64,000 nucleotides of DNA. It comes from Taenia hydatigena (lineage: Eukaryota > Platyhelminthes > Cestoda > Cyclophyllidea > Taeniidae). The stretch covers positions 23,129-87,128 of the forward strand of contig JADWOT020001794.1 of NCBI GenBank assembly GCA_036345935.2, read 5' to 3'. Below, one piece after another: positions 1 to 12,400 of this stretch; positions within the stretch are counted from its first letter, which is position 1; each line of letters starts with the position of its first letter. The notes beneath the pieces were generated by a model. The model was not told the origin of the DNA and did no database searches. It saw only the letters and a list, made by a program, of their open reading frames with translations. Position numbers and translations under genes: made by a program.

Positions 1-2290
1 GTTTCATTACAAGTCCTCTCAACTCACCACTGATTGTGGGAGCGAGTAAAGGTTTGTGAGGGTGTCCATCTCTAAGCATCTGAATTGCCGGGCGAAAAAA
101 ACACGTTTAATTTACAATGTCATAAGTTTTGAAAGGCGACTTCACCTTTGAGCCTGTCATTACACTACTACTGCCTTGTCATCGCCATTTCTCCCTTGAT
201 TCGGTAAGTGCCTTGGGAACTGGACTGTATTCTGCAAATCATCCTCATCTTCCATGAAGCCTCTTGTTATTTTGATACATCTCATTTTTGCGCCATCCTG
301 TCTTCACATTTTGTGCACTCGATTTAGCCTTTTGCACTGCGCAGCACTTTGGTGCTTGAAAACCGCTTCGTTCTACACGAGGTGCCCGATTTCATCTAAG
401 AAAAGGAGAGCAACGATAGATAAGTCTATTAACACAAAGTCCTTTAAGTGGGCAGGCAAATAAGAGACGGTCGAAAATTAGACTAAAAGATGGAACCACT
501 TAACAAAGCAGTTGAGTAATTGCATGCAAATGAAAGATTTGATTTATATTAGTCTATTTGAGCAACTAGGAGATGAGGTAGAAGAGATGGTGGAACGAAT
601 GCATGGAAAAACATTCATCTACCCTAAAACACGCAGGTTGCCTAGGTGGAAAATAATCAATCAGTGTGATAGTCTTACAAGAGATTCGTTAAACTACAGT
701 TGCCAAAGTAGACATTGGGATTGGCCTGCTCTTTATCGCCTTTGGGGGAGTAAGTGGAAACAGCATAGGTATAACTGAGAGAACTGGTGTAGGGCAAATG
801 CAGGTAGCAAGGAGAAAGAAAGAATTTGAAAGGCGACCCTTAGAACACCTCATTATGGGGTAGGATAAGCCAGGCAAACCTTAGCTAAAGTGAGATGCAG
901 TCATGGGTAAAGGACGGTCCAGTCCAGTCCAGCCTGATTTAGTCAATTCTAGTTAGTTGCAACATACCAAAGTGTACAATTGTGAACCAACGAAGATGTT
1001 GATCAAGTTAGTGCAATTTAGTTTGTTTATTGCTAATGAATTCTGCGAATTCACAGGGGATGGTTTGAAGATCCGTAAGGTACAATTGATGTAGCATAAT
1101 GCGTAAACGCTATAGGTCTAGCCATGTCAAGTTGAAAATAGTGGCACTGGTTAGACCTCTTTGGTAGAGTAGAAGTGGCGTAATTATTCAACTGCAAGGA
1201 GAAGGTTGGCACAACAGAAGGGTAGTGGAGGTAAATGGTGCATAATGAAAGAAAAAGGGGAGAAAAATTGCAAAGTAGGTCATCAGCAATTGGTGTGTGA
1301 ATTTATCCAAAGGAAGTAGGTGCCGTAACGCTATGTCGGTCTGCTTTTCTATCTTTGCTTATCCATCTACGGCCTTCTTTTGATAGCAAAACAACTGCTT
1401 GAGCCTTAGTGTATTGCTGGACATTAAGTAGAGGGTCGGCACCAATTATTACGTCTAAGACCGGTTCTGGATGCATAATTAAAATGTTGCAGTCCAAATT
1501 TTATTCCCCTGCAAGCTTCTAACCACGTGTCGCCTTTATTACAATCTTTATCCCTTCTAACGAGTGTGATTTTGACGAAAGGCATTTATTTTTTTCGCCT
1601 AGCATGAGATTTACTGCACTCTACCGCACTTTGCTTAATATGTGCACTTAAAATAAGATAAGCGTTTCATGTTAATAAACAGGAGAGGTAATGATAACAG
1701 CAATAACTATACAAATAAAGGATTATTACGATAAGGCTCAAAACTAATTCTTACTCTCCCCTCTTAACACGCTTATTGGTGCGCAGACTGTTAGATCAGC
1801 ATGACAAAGATGAAAGAACTGGCGGCTCAAGGTAAAGCGGTGTGGTTTCGTGTACACTGCTCTGTTTTGCTTTGCGCTTTGATGTGCTGTGCTGTGATCC
1901 AAAAGAAGGCTGTATGACATGATGCGATATGAGGCAAAGAACTGTGTCGTGAGATTCGCTTTACCTTCTTGGTGCTATTCCCCTCTGTCATGGTATTCAC
2001 CAATACGCTAGTCCTTGGGGCAATTTGATGGGAATGCAACCCTTCGTTGGGGGTTCAGCTTACCCACAAAACGTGCCATGTTGGGAAAAATAAAGAGCAT
2101 TTCATTGGTCCAAATTAAGGGACCACTACAGAAATGAAAAACCGAAGAATAGATTATGCGCACGATCGCAACTCAGATAAACGAGAAGAAACAGCACTGT
2201 GCAGCCACCTAAGCTACCACCTTGGATGGTTCTCTGTCACCAGTGTTGAGGTTGAATAATTAAACATTAGCTAGTCCCACGGCTTACGGA
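1..2290. other. Non-coding stretch, no gene recognised
   Basis: Several open frames of 60-90 codons occur on both strands, but none has a recognisable motif or convincing flanking splice sites. The longest plus-strand one (512-778) and one on the minus strand (1303-1497) have no low-complexity bias, yet nothing supports them as genes. I see no repeat array here. Confidence 0.5.
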
Positions 2291-2299
2291 TTTAGCTAA

Positions 2300-3290
2300 G
2301 CTAAGGGCGTATCTAGCATTTCGTTGTTGAGCTCGAGATTTTATTTTTGATGGAGGGTAAAGGAGAGAATGATAAAGAATGGAGAAAATTAGCGTTCTAT
2401 TAAAGGCCGATGTTGAGCTCGAAAGCTCATTCGTGAGAGAGGATAATAGAAAGAGAGTGAAGGAGAACGACAGAAGGCATTTAACATCCTGCAAATGGTC
2501 AATGTTCAGTTCAAGATTTTATTGAAGATGAAGGGTGATTGTGAGAGAAAAAATAGAGAAGCGAGAGAGTGGCATTAATTAAATGATCGATGTTAAGCAC
2601 GAGAAGTATAATCTTGTGTGATTAATTAATGTTTGCTACAAAAGTTCTTTTAAATGAGGGTGACGGAGTGAGAGAAAGATAAAGATCGGAGAAAATTGGC
2701 GTTGAATGAATGACTGAGGTTGAGAATGAGATTTTATTAGCGATGGAAGGTGAGGGAGAGATAAAGGAAGAGAGCGGAGACAGTTGGCATTGTGCAAATG
2801 ATCGATGATGAGCACTTGATTTTATTGGTGAATGAGAGTGGTAGAGAGGGAGAGGGAGAGAGAGCGGGAGAAGGCAATTGGTATTAAGTGAATGACTGAT
2901 GTTGAGCACGAGATCACATTGGTAATGGAGAGAGAGAGAGTGAGAATAATAAAGTGAGTTAGCGAGATGGAATTTATCATTGCGCAAATGATCGTTGGTG
3001 AGCACAGGCTTTCATTGGCGAAGAAAGGTGATAGAGACACAGCTCAAGAAATAGAGAGGAGACAATTAGCATTAGGTGAAGGATCGATGTTGAGCACGTG
3101 TGTTCAGCGGGGGTGGAGATGGTGAGCGAGAAGAGAGCGAGAAAGGAGACTTTTATCAATGGATGAATAACCACTGATGAGCGCGTGTTTTTTTGTGATA
3201 GTGTAGAGTGTGGCAGATAAAGAGAGGGAAAGAAGAGACAGCAATGGGTGAGTGATTGATGTTAAGGGCGTGAGTCCCGTGTTGTGAGAG
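2300..3290. repeat. Degenerate GA-rich minisatellite, about 11 units of 85-100 bases
   Basis: A motif resembling gatgttgagcacgagatttt recurs near 2325, 2411, 2503, 2588, 2718, 2803, 2895, 2993, 3085, 3172 and 3256. Each occurrence is followed by a purine-rich tract of gagaga/gggag type and then a tggcatt-like stretch. The plus strand is strongly purine-rich through the array. Units have diverged by substitution and small indels, and one interval of about 130 bases suggests a local insertion. Open minus-strand frames in the array are serine/leucine-rich translations of the repeat and are not believed to be genes. Confidence 0.8.
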
Positions 3291-3299
3291 AGATAGTGG

Positions 3300-4905
3300 A
3301 TTTGTTATTTCCCATCACACCTTCCTGTCTTCTCGTCTTCCTGGAGTTTATTGTGATTTAAAAAGACCCTGTATTTCTCAGCTAAAAAGGAATCAAATGT
3401 TGCCGTATACCAGCTCCCACGTCTCTTCCATTGCTGGCGATTTTGAGCCAAACGACATCAACAGTAGTAGATTGCTATGTCATCGCAACTACCCACTGCA
3501 GAACTGTACCTTTCTTTATTCAACAGTGCACAGCAGGTATACATAAATATAATGTAGCGAACAATGAAATGAGTCTTCTTGGTAGAAAAGACTACAAATT
3601 TAGGCCGATAAAATGGAACACATATGAAAAAAAGTTACTGTAGATGTAGAAGAAATCATCACCAGGACCACCGACAATCCAAGCACAACTAAAAAAAGAC
3701 AGTATTTAATCTGGACGCCCAGAAAATGATGATTGGAATGCTGTTAAGTCTAACAAAGCAATGCGGAAGGCTACTGCATCCGTGCTGTAATTTTGCCGTT
3801 TGCGGTAATGTTGGAAAACAATGAGATTTCAAGGTAACAAAGAGATTTAGATGAGTTGCATTTTAGAATTGAAAAGCTTAGCCATCTGAGAGGAAATTAA
3901 GAAATTCGGTCATTGCAAATACTATTTACTATGCAACCACCGATCGTGCAGACGAGGAGTAACTGCACGTGTTTAAAAATCAAGGAAATCTAACATTGCC
4001 AATGTGGACTTTGGTAGGTGCGATGGAGATGATTATGCCCAAATAAAGCTTAATGTGTCAACTTACCAAACGACGTTGCTGTTTGATTACAAAAGCAGCA
4101 GTTAATTACCACGAACATAACCTCCGATTACTCTACGAAAAATGATGTGCGTGAATATAATGACTAAACAAGAGTGGATTCTCGACACGTCAGATTGTTT
4201 ATAAGCGCAAAAGAATTAAGGTGAGGCCATGGTGCAAAGAGGATCGCAAACTAAAGGCAAAGTGTCTAGCAGTTGTGCGTTTAAAATAAAAATCAAAGAA
4301 TCGCAGTGAGATGCGCATTTAGGTGTGGTCTCTGCAGGTGCTCCGATGCGGGCAATTGTCACTCAGTTTTGCATCAGAGTTAGTTTTGTAACTGGATTGA
4401 AATGGAACTACAGAATTTGCTCCCCTTTTAGTCAGGAGCTAACACAAAAGTAGTAGCTTTGCCATATTGGCCTGCCTAGTTGGAAAGGCGCAAGAACATA
4501 AGTGGCGTCAAGAAAACTCAGCGAAATAAGCGCTTACCCATATAAGGCGTCGAGGCCGGTAATGGTTTTATGGGTGCTGCCGTGGTCGTATCTCCTAAAG
4601 CAAACATTGCATGAATTGCATTTATTACCATTAGGATTGACTAATTAAAATTGTGAGGTTGTCACACAATTGCTTAATTTGTTGGTTTTGAGGCATATTT
4701 ATGGCTAATTACCTAGATTTTACAAAGCCTTGGCTTAAATGCCATGCCTACTGACAAACTCACTTACTTTGTGCCCCTCCATATTCTGAAATGCAGAACA
4801 CAACATAAAGATCCTGAATAGTTAAGCAAGTGGTGGTGGGACCTAAAGACAATCATGGACAGCACGAATTGCAGTAAGGTCGAGTGGAACGGCTCACTTA
4901 AAAAA
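3300..4905. other. Non-coding stretch downstream of the secreted-protein gene
   Basis: No open frame with splice support or family motif was found. The stretch lies 3' of the minus-strand gene at 4910-6634 and may include its 3' UTR. The nearest candidate polyadenylation signal on the minus strand is near 4620, which is far for a short UTR. Confidence 0.4.
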
Positions 4906-4909
4906 ATAA

Positions 4910-6634
4910 TCACTTGGGAGAAGTTACATGCTCGCGAGGCTTACGATTGCATTCCTTCACTTCAGGTGATGTTCCATTCTGTGTGTAATCGATGGTCACT
5001 GTCAAACGCGATTCGCTTGCCACCCACGTGAAAGTGTCATTTTTAGCGTCGGTCCGTGGGGAGAATGTTCCATAAAATATCCTCAAGTCTAAGGCCTTGT
5101 CTTCCATCATGCTGACTGACGAAATTAAGAACCATCATTCGTGTTAGCAAAGGTGCATCAAGTGGTAGTAAATTAAAAGAATGTTTTAAATAAATCCGCG
5201 AGTTTCGCGTGCAGATCTGTGAGAGAAAATATTTGCTTCCTCACTTTGCTTTCTTTTATTATCTGAGCTTCTTCATTAAAAAATAATTGTCCATAAAATT
5301 TCTCTTAGCACACAGATTTCCAGGACTTACTGCAGGAGGGGTGGCCTTGGTGTAGAAGCTTAGCCCCTTTCCAAAGGCAATTTTTTGATTCACTTATGTA
5401 AAGTGTGGCCTATTTTAGAATGCATGCAATATTTAATCGAAAAGTACTGCAGAAAATATGTAAAATGAACAATAGATTGTCTGGAAACTGAACAGCCTAC
5501 CAATCCGTCGCCCTTTGCTCCTTGAACACCAAAATTTGCGTAAAAAGGCCGCCGCCCTTTGACAAATCGTGAAAATGGGAACGACGTCATTAGATCCACA
5601 CCACCTAACATTTGAACAGAGAAAGATGCATTGCCTATCTCGAATTGCTTCAAGGAATTTCAATGACTGGACTGCTAATGCATTATAAATAGTGTGATAC
5701 CTGGTTTGGGTGCTGGGAACTTGCAATTCGGCACAAAGTACGTGGTTGATATCAGCTTCGGGTAGTTACCAAAGTCTTCGATGGTGAGGCTAGCTTTTTC
5801 TAGAATAAAAACAATGCTAGTGAATTGAAGATATAGAAAATGCATTTATTTGGATCACAAACTGACTCCTGTCGAGTCAAATGCCAATTTGCATTTTGAC
5901 TGGTTTACATTCTAAGACTGCACTCTACTATCATTCAGGGTGCGATGGTTTCTTTCTTTTTAAGGTGTCATTTGTTCCATTTTTTTACAACTAGCAAGCT
6001 AAACAATCTGCTTACATTTGGGTGACATTGCCTAGTAAAATGCTAGATGTCTGATATCTAATAAGTGTATTGAGAAATAAAAGGGTTGGAATGAATAAAA
6101 TAGTGGTCAAATGTGAGGCAGTGAGAGGTGAGCTTACCTTCGCTCCAATAACAGGGACTACCCCAATATTCGTCATAGGCCACACACCTGTAACACTTGA
6201 TAAACATCTTGAGGACAGCTGTTGAGGTGTACACTACGGGGGGGCCTAAATGCAACAAAAGTAATGCTGAAAGCTGTGGCCAATCAGCACAATGCTAGTC
6301 TCGACCTCTGTGTACCCGAAATGCATTTCAGCATGCGTAATTAAAAATTGTGTACCCAATAAAGCACAGCAGCTTACCTACATAGGTCTTCTTGTACTCG
6401 TATTCTAATGGATATGAGACTCCGAACGGCTTCCCAACAACACGGGAGCCCCACAACCTGGGGCCTGTTTCGCCTTTAAAGAGAAAGTCATTAGGACAAT
6501 CCTTCTATCCTGGCATTGACGCTCTCAAAATGGAGGAAAGGCGAACAGGAAAGGGGACCAGAAATGAGGAAATGAAGAAGAAGCATACCTAAGCAGTAAG
6601 CTACACACAGCAGTGCTACAATCACTTCCAGCAT
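4910..6634 (-). CDS. Small secreted protein, multi-exon, family not recognised
   Basis: Model: 6589-6634, 6378-6473, 6138-6245, 5701-5799 and 4910-5115, giving 184 residues. The ATG at 6634 opens a hydrophobic leader (MLEVIVALLCVAYCLG), probably a signal peptide, encoded alone by exon 1. Donors are GTATGC, GTAAGC, GTAAGC and GTATCA; acceptors end in AG, and every junction falls in phase 1, so the total length is divisible by three. Exon 2 encodes a segment with SYPLEYEYKKTY. Exon 3 has a short cysteine cluster (CYRCVAYDEYWGSPCYW). The last exon contains NDT and NGT glycosylation sequons and ends at TGA. I do not recognise the fold; the cysteines and leader point to an extracellular or secretory-pathway protein. 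A further optional exon may lie at 5501-5647. The TATA box is 37-42 bases upstream of the start. The splice model is inferred but internally consistent, which makes a chance arrangement unlikely. Confidence 0.65.
5501..5647 (-). other. Possible extra exon of the secreted-protein gene (two competing frames)
   Basis: Between the exons at 5701-5799 and 4910-5115 is a stretch with an acceptor before 5647 and a donor GTAGGC after 5501. It is 147 bases and phase 1 at both ends, so it could be inserted or skipped without changing the frame. In the splice-compatible frame it is cysteine-rich (QCIFLCSNVRWC). In the +1 frame it gives a more protein-like reading with FEIGNASFSVQMLGG and an NAS sequon, but that frame does not join the neighbours. 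The upstream intron would be only 53 bases. Either this is an alternative exon or it is a frameshifted, lost exon. Confidence 0.3.
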
Positions 6635-6670
6635 GATATGTGTCGATTCCCTTGGTGCTGTCTCCGTGAC

Positions 6671-6676
6671 TTTATA
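6671..6676 (-). promoter_or_regulatory. TATA box of the secreted-protein gene
   Basis: On the minus strand the sequence reads TATAAA within gtctataaagtc, ending 37 bases before the ATG at 6634. The spacing implies a very short 5' UTR. This is a textbook match in the expected place for the gene model. Confidence 0.55.
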
Positions 6677-7320
6677 GACGTCCCACACTGACCTCGTAAA
6701 GCTGATTGGTTCCCCTATTGCAACACAATCGCCACAACTATGAGGTTTCCGTGCTTTAGCAAAGAGGCAGATTTGTAAGCACGAAAGCCATAAACGCCTT
6801 GTTCATTCATTGTATCTAGGCTATGTGGATAGGTTTAGCTTAGTTTTGCAATGTACTGAGGTAGAGGAACGTCGCCTCATCCTACCAACGTAGAAAATCA
6901 TTGCGGTGTCGTATAACAAGAAATTGGAAGGTAGTTACATAAACAATGTGCTGATTAGAAGGAGATGTGCACTAAGGCGGATTAATATTTAAGGTGGGAA
7001 ATTTTAAATTGAATAACCTTACATGTAAGTGAGCACTGTTTGTTAACGTTGCTTTTACCCTTGTGTGAACTGACTTCAAGCAGGTCTATTTTTACCCCTT
7101 TTAAGCACTGTCCGTTGAAAATCTCGTTCATGCGAGTAAATGTGCTAAGATAAGCGGGATTTAAGAGACCATCAGGTGATGATACCACATAAACTACGCA
7201 CAAAATGTCAGTGTAGCGACTGCTTTGGTTTTACCATATCCGTGCGCATTTATCTTATCGTTGATCAAGCAATGTGGTTTGAGGCTTCTATCATATGCGA
7301 TTGTAAATATTTTCTTCATT

Positions 7321-8196
7321 CATATATTATTTAGATCAGTACTCCACAAACGATTAAGAGAAGGTTTCATGGCGAGAGCTCCTATTACTTCTAATTTATT
7401 TTCTGGAGTGTGCGACAGTTGTAATCTCAATATTGCGCTTATGCACTTCTGCAAGTTTATTAGGCTGCGACTGGTTGCACTGTCAACGGGCGTTGCAGCG
7501 TGACACTTTGGTTTCATTTATTTGTGCCATCAACGCGTGAAACAGTCTCGGTCTTCTAAAAAATAGGTCGCTGAGGTGAGGGTGTGATGTCGTCTCCGCA
7601 CGCTAGCTTTAAAGAAATGAGCAGAAAGTGCAAAATGCCTGACTTTCAAAGCAATTCACCAAAACCCAACGTCCTTAATGTTGGCAGAATAAACTCCTCC
7701 ATATCTAAAGGTAATATAATTCGTAGACTCCAAAAAACGGTCTAGTCTCAGTTTTAGCAGGGTTGGGGCCTACTAGCCCCTTTATTCGAAGTCATTTCGC
7801 ATTTAAGACACCCGAGCGTGTCAGACACCATCGTTTAAAAATTTCACTGATAAAGAGTATGCACCTAGCAGTGTAGACTGATGCTTCAAATAGATCGCCC
7901 ACCGTGTTGCTTGATATCAACATGTTACAGAAACATACAAGGCGAGACAGTGACCGGTGATGAAGTTACTTAGTTCACGCTAGTGAAAGAAGCCCGTTCA
8001 TCACCTCGCCTTAATATGTTGCAACTCATTTTTATTCTCTCTCACTTATACTCTCAAACTAGTCTTATCTCACATTTGCCAACACTTCACAAACGATTTG
8101 GGCAATTTTAAACGTGTAGGAATCCTGTGCTTTCTAATTCTTCTCGAGAGTGTGCAATAGCTGCGATCTTAATGTGGGGTTTCTTCACATCCGTAA
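7321..8196. repeat. Two diverged direct repeat copies (7321-7455 and 8061-8196)
   Basis: Both copies share, in the same order, cttcacaaacgat/ctccacaaacgat, then cttctaattt/ctttctaattc, then gagtgtgc followed by a gt/gc-rich stretch with atctcaata/atcttaatg. The similarity is patchy, consistent with an old interspersed repeat or local duplication. No coding potential was found. The rest of 6700-9180 shows nothing else I can name. Confidence 0.45.
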
Positions 8197-9187
8197 GCTG
8201 TGTCTAAGGAGCAGCATCAATAGAAAGGCAGAATGACATTTCCACCTAGTGCATATGTGTCACGAGCACCAGCAGTTGTGGGTTGCTTTAAAGAAATTCA
8301 GTGTTCTGAGGTGACGACGAGGGTGGAGTTGTGTGTTCGCACACAAAGACCCGCTAGAAACGTGTGGGTATATGAAATATGTGTCGAGATCAATGCCGAA
8401 CCACTATACCTTAGCTGCTAAAGTCAACAAAAATGGCACCTTAAGCTTACGAATCAAATAAAATTCATGAGTCTTTTAATGTTTGCTTAAATTACTCTTT
8501 ATGACCAAAGTTCAAGGATGCGAAACCAAATTCCACGCTGCCCACCAGCATATTCTGGATACAATAGACACCACAGTTAGAGACCGTTCTCATTGACTAA
8601 GTAAAGATTCGAATTATCGGATAGGATGCTGTGGACTTTTGAAGGAGTAAATTCCATTCTGGGAGAAGAAGTGATTCGCAACTCACACAATCTGCAAACC
8701 ACTAATTATTAAATAAAAGTGGTGATTTGAAAAAAATTTCAGCGTGCGTGTTAGGAGGATGCCAATTATGCTAGAACCACTTCAAACTAGCAGTCATAGT
8801 TACGCCTTCGCAAATCACAAACAAACTTAGCAGTTGCAGATTGATTGCAGCTATTAGCGGTGCCACAAATCTGGGCCACGTGCTTCATTTATGTGTAACC
8901 GCGGGTTGCTGCAGCATCCATTACCTGCATTTTTAATAAGAGTACAGATGAAAAAGCGCAATTTTAGGGTCACTGGCAAATCGCAGACTGAACGCGTCAA
9001 ACCTACTCGTCTCTCAGCTATCTTTATTAACGAGTCCTTTTTCCTTATGCCCGCGGCAGTACTTGTATGCTAATTAAACCAACACTGAAGCGATCGTCGC
9101 TGTGAGCAAAGCTATGAGGATTTTTGATACCGCATTTTGAACCATTGTCAGTTTCGTGTATGCAAATTAATTATATTTGCAATTCAG

Positions 9188-9430
9188 TTAGGCATCAATA
9201 ACTGCTGACAAAGCCCAAAGTGTAAAAGGGAACAAAAGACTGCTTCCTCTGTGCACTATTGAATTGAAGGCAGTAGTATACTGCATTGGTATGCGAACCA
9301 GGTGACCCCACACCTCCTTCAGAGCGAACCCAATAGAACCCTCCCTCCGAAATCCTCTGTCACTCATGCAGAAGTGCACGTTGAAATGGCTCCCTGCTTC
9401 GCAGTTTATGGTCATCAGTGCAGCTTCGAT
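9188..9430 (-). CDS. Candidate exon, unknown protein
   Basis: After an acceptor-like gcatcag at 9431-9437, an open frame starts with IEAALMTINCEAGSHFNVHF and runs 80 codons to a stop. Composition is protein-like with alternating hydrophobic residues, but no family is recognised and no partner exon was found. A weak GTCACC donor could end it earlier. It could be an isolated exon, a relic or chance. Confidence 0.2.
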   Translation of the reverse strand: MEAALMTINCEAGSHFNVHFCMSDRGFRREGSIGFALKEVWGHLVRIPMQYTTAFNSIVHRGSSLLFPFTLWALSAVIDA

Positions 9431-9439
9431 CTGATGCAA

Positions 9440-12400
9440 TAAACTTCACAGATTTGCCTTAAACCATGTTCCTGCATTTTGTGACGTTGACTGCTTATCC
9501 ACAAACCTTCCTCCCTTTGACCTCAACCGTCCATTCCTTCCTTTGCTATCCCACTCAAACGCCCCAGTTATGTTAGCAGTGACCAATTTTCACGAATGAG
9601 CACTTTTTTCACGTGTGAATTCTGCATGTCTAACACGACAATGAGAAATGGCCGCATTCATGGCGAAGTCAGAGTTTAAGTGCCTTGCACCAGTGATCAC
9701 AACCGGTATTTTGCCAATCGGACTTCATTAAAATTGTAATTACAAATTGAAGGAAAATGTTCGATAAGTCTGCGATTTGTCTAACCTCTACCCATACTCC
9801 AAAAACAGCCCCGGCGTTTGAACTATTTTGTAATTGGTTAGTCCATTTTCTGAGATCGTTTACTGTGTAAAAGTCTATTCATCTTTGTAGCCGAGAAAGA
9901 GAATGCGTGCTTGGATGGAAGCAGACTGAAGCAAACAATCTTCTACATTCTCCACGTCACGCTGTTTTAAATAGCAGTCCAATTGAAGTCTGAACCGGTC
10001 CTCCACATGTTCTAAACCTCCGAGTCAGCTGGATTCTCTTTAAATAAGAACTTAATAAGTAAGCTTGCCTTTGCGCCTTTTAGTATTTACTTTCATTTTA
10101 ATACTAAAAGCCTGTTCAAACCCACGAATTAAGCATCATTTCAAATGACCACAGCATTTGTTACAGTGCTGTTTCAATGAGCTTTTTAATTTAGGGTTCG
10201 TGAAGGTTAACCCCCGCAAGAGCCAGCTCTCCAAAACGATATTCTTCTCAAAGTTTTCCTAATAAATTGCATTATTACCATAACCAAGCGGTGCTTTAAC
10301 GCAATAGGTGAAACCGCGTTTTGTGCACAATTACCCTTGCTACGTGTTTACTTAGAATAGAGGGTAAATCAATGCAAGAAGAGAGCAGGAACGTAATATT
10401 CTTTTGCATCTAACCATTATGGTTATGAATGTGTACAGTCCGGGACCTTTTGAGATTAATTAGAATATAGAATTGGATAACACCAGGGTGGGATGCATGT
10501 TATGCATACAGTAGGGCTTACGATTGCTGACCAGACATGAGAGTTAGCTCATCTCGACGGTGCGACTGTAGAGATTTAGTGTGGTCCCGATTCCTCTAAG
10601 AACAATGACAAAGACCGTCAGCTGTTCAGAACTCATGCTTTGAGTGAACAAACACTAGTGTCCTCCGGGAATCGGCTACGCAGAATCGGTAGTCCTACGA
10701 ACGTCCAGATTGTTCAAAATTAGGCGTGCATGTTATTGGTACCATAAATGCACGCACGAAGTAGGTGAGTGAACGTACATTTCATCAAAGCAGGCGTGTT
10801 AGTTGGGGTGAATAGATTACTAGCGCTTGTTGTCTGCTGTATGTGCTCATGGGATCTGATGTTTATTCCTCTTCTTTCCTTCAATTGATATCCATCAGTA
10901 AAAGTCTTTGATGCTCTCGAGTCTTCACTCCTTTTCCCACCTGCATGTTATGCGGCACATGCAGCGGTCAGGGGGAATAAGTGAGCAGTAGCAATGCTTG
11001 ATTGAATGAGCGGGTGGCATCAGAATTCAATGGAGGCACGTATGGCATCGATACCGCTGCTAAACACAACACTGATTGTGACGGTGGTAAGGGCCGTTGC
11101 GGTCAAGTGTCTGTTATACTTATGTTCTATAAATGTACCTTGTAGGTGAGAGAACGATTTCAAAATTGGTAGTGGAAGTATGTGGTTGCCTTCCTGATTT
11201 TGAGACACTGCCATCGTAAGTATTGCGATTCGCTACCCCACGTCCTTCCTGCACGTATATTATCGATGCCTAGAAACATCCAACATTCCAAAATGAGGTG
11301 TACCAGAGGAAGAATGTGGTCCGCAGTGCCAGCAAATAGATAAAGTGGATGAGAGCGTAGCCGTATGTAATGATAAGCTTCATTCGTCTTATCGCAGTTG
11401 GATTTGGAGCTGTCTGGTGACAAGTGGGCTGTTTGAGTTGTATCGAAGACGTCCTGCGTAGGTGGTAGAGGCAGATCCTCCCTATGCGCCACCTTTTTTA
11501 TGTAGCGCTAGGTTCGTTAGCTGAGCCGAAACGACCTATTCCACTGCACTCTGTCTTGCGCAATCTCAACTTAATCTACTCCATCTGAGCAAACCGTAAA
11601 CGCGTTTCAACATATGCTAGGACAAGCGTAAGTCATCTTTAGCAAGCATTCATTACAATGCTTCTTAGGCAATATGTGGAAGCGGTTACAAACAATTCCT
11701 TCCATCCTAATTTACCACCGGAAGTACTTCTATGCAATTATTGACCCTACATTCAATTCATTCAACCTTTTGACAATCTCGTCAACAAATTTGTGATTCC
11801 ATTCATTCATTCATTCATTTTTCGGCCATCCTTCCCACATACTTCAATTCAACTGTCGTAACACCTACTCTCCATGCTCTATGGGCCAAGATGACTGACT
11901 AATGTTTAAAATAATGAGATTAATAAAATAGCTGTATTTTCGGATCTAGAAGCATATATTGAACAGGTTTAAATTAGCAGCGTCAATTGGTGCCATTATT
12001 GTATGACGGAAAGTGACATGGAGACATTTCATTAGACATACTAATGTGGGCGTCTTCAACAGTTTTCCTGCAACTGCTACATTGAGCTTTGCCCTTGAAT
12101 TCATTATCACTATGGTTCCAATCCAACGGTAGGCTACAAGCTAAGTATCTGCACGCTGAATCATTCACTCATTTACTCATTTACACCAGTGGCTTTAGTA
12201 TCCAGTGTAGCCGTCCCACATGCCAAGGAATTCATTTTGCCTCGCATCCCAGAGTTTCGAGTGTGCTTGCAGACTTCACCCATACACCTGCAGCCACTAG
12301 CTACTCCAAAATACGATGCTGATGGTTGGTTGAGTTAAATGTTGGCTGTTTCAGAAACCAAATCTTCGTAGCAAGAGACACCCGAAGACGACCAGCAACA

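Noticed and set aside
2622..3174. Minus-strand frames of 65-127 codons rich in Ser and Leu
   Set aside because: They are translations of the GA-rich minisatellite; repeated residues follow the repeat period and no splice or start support exists.
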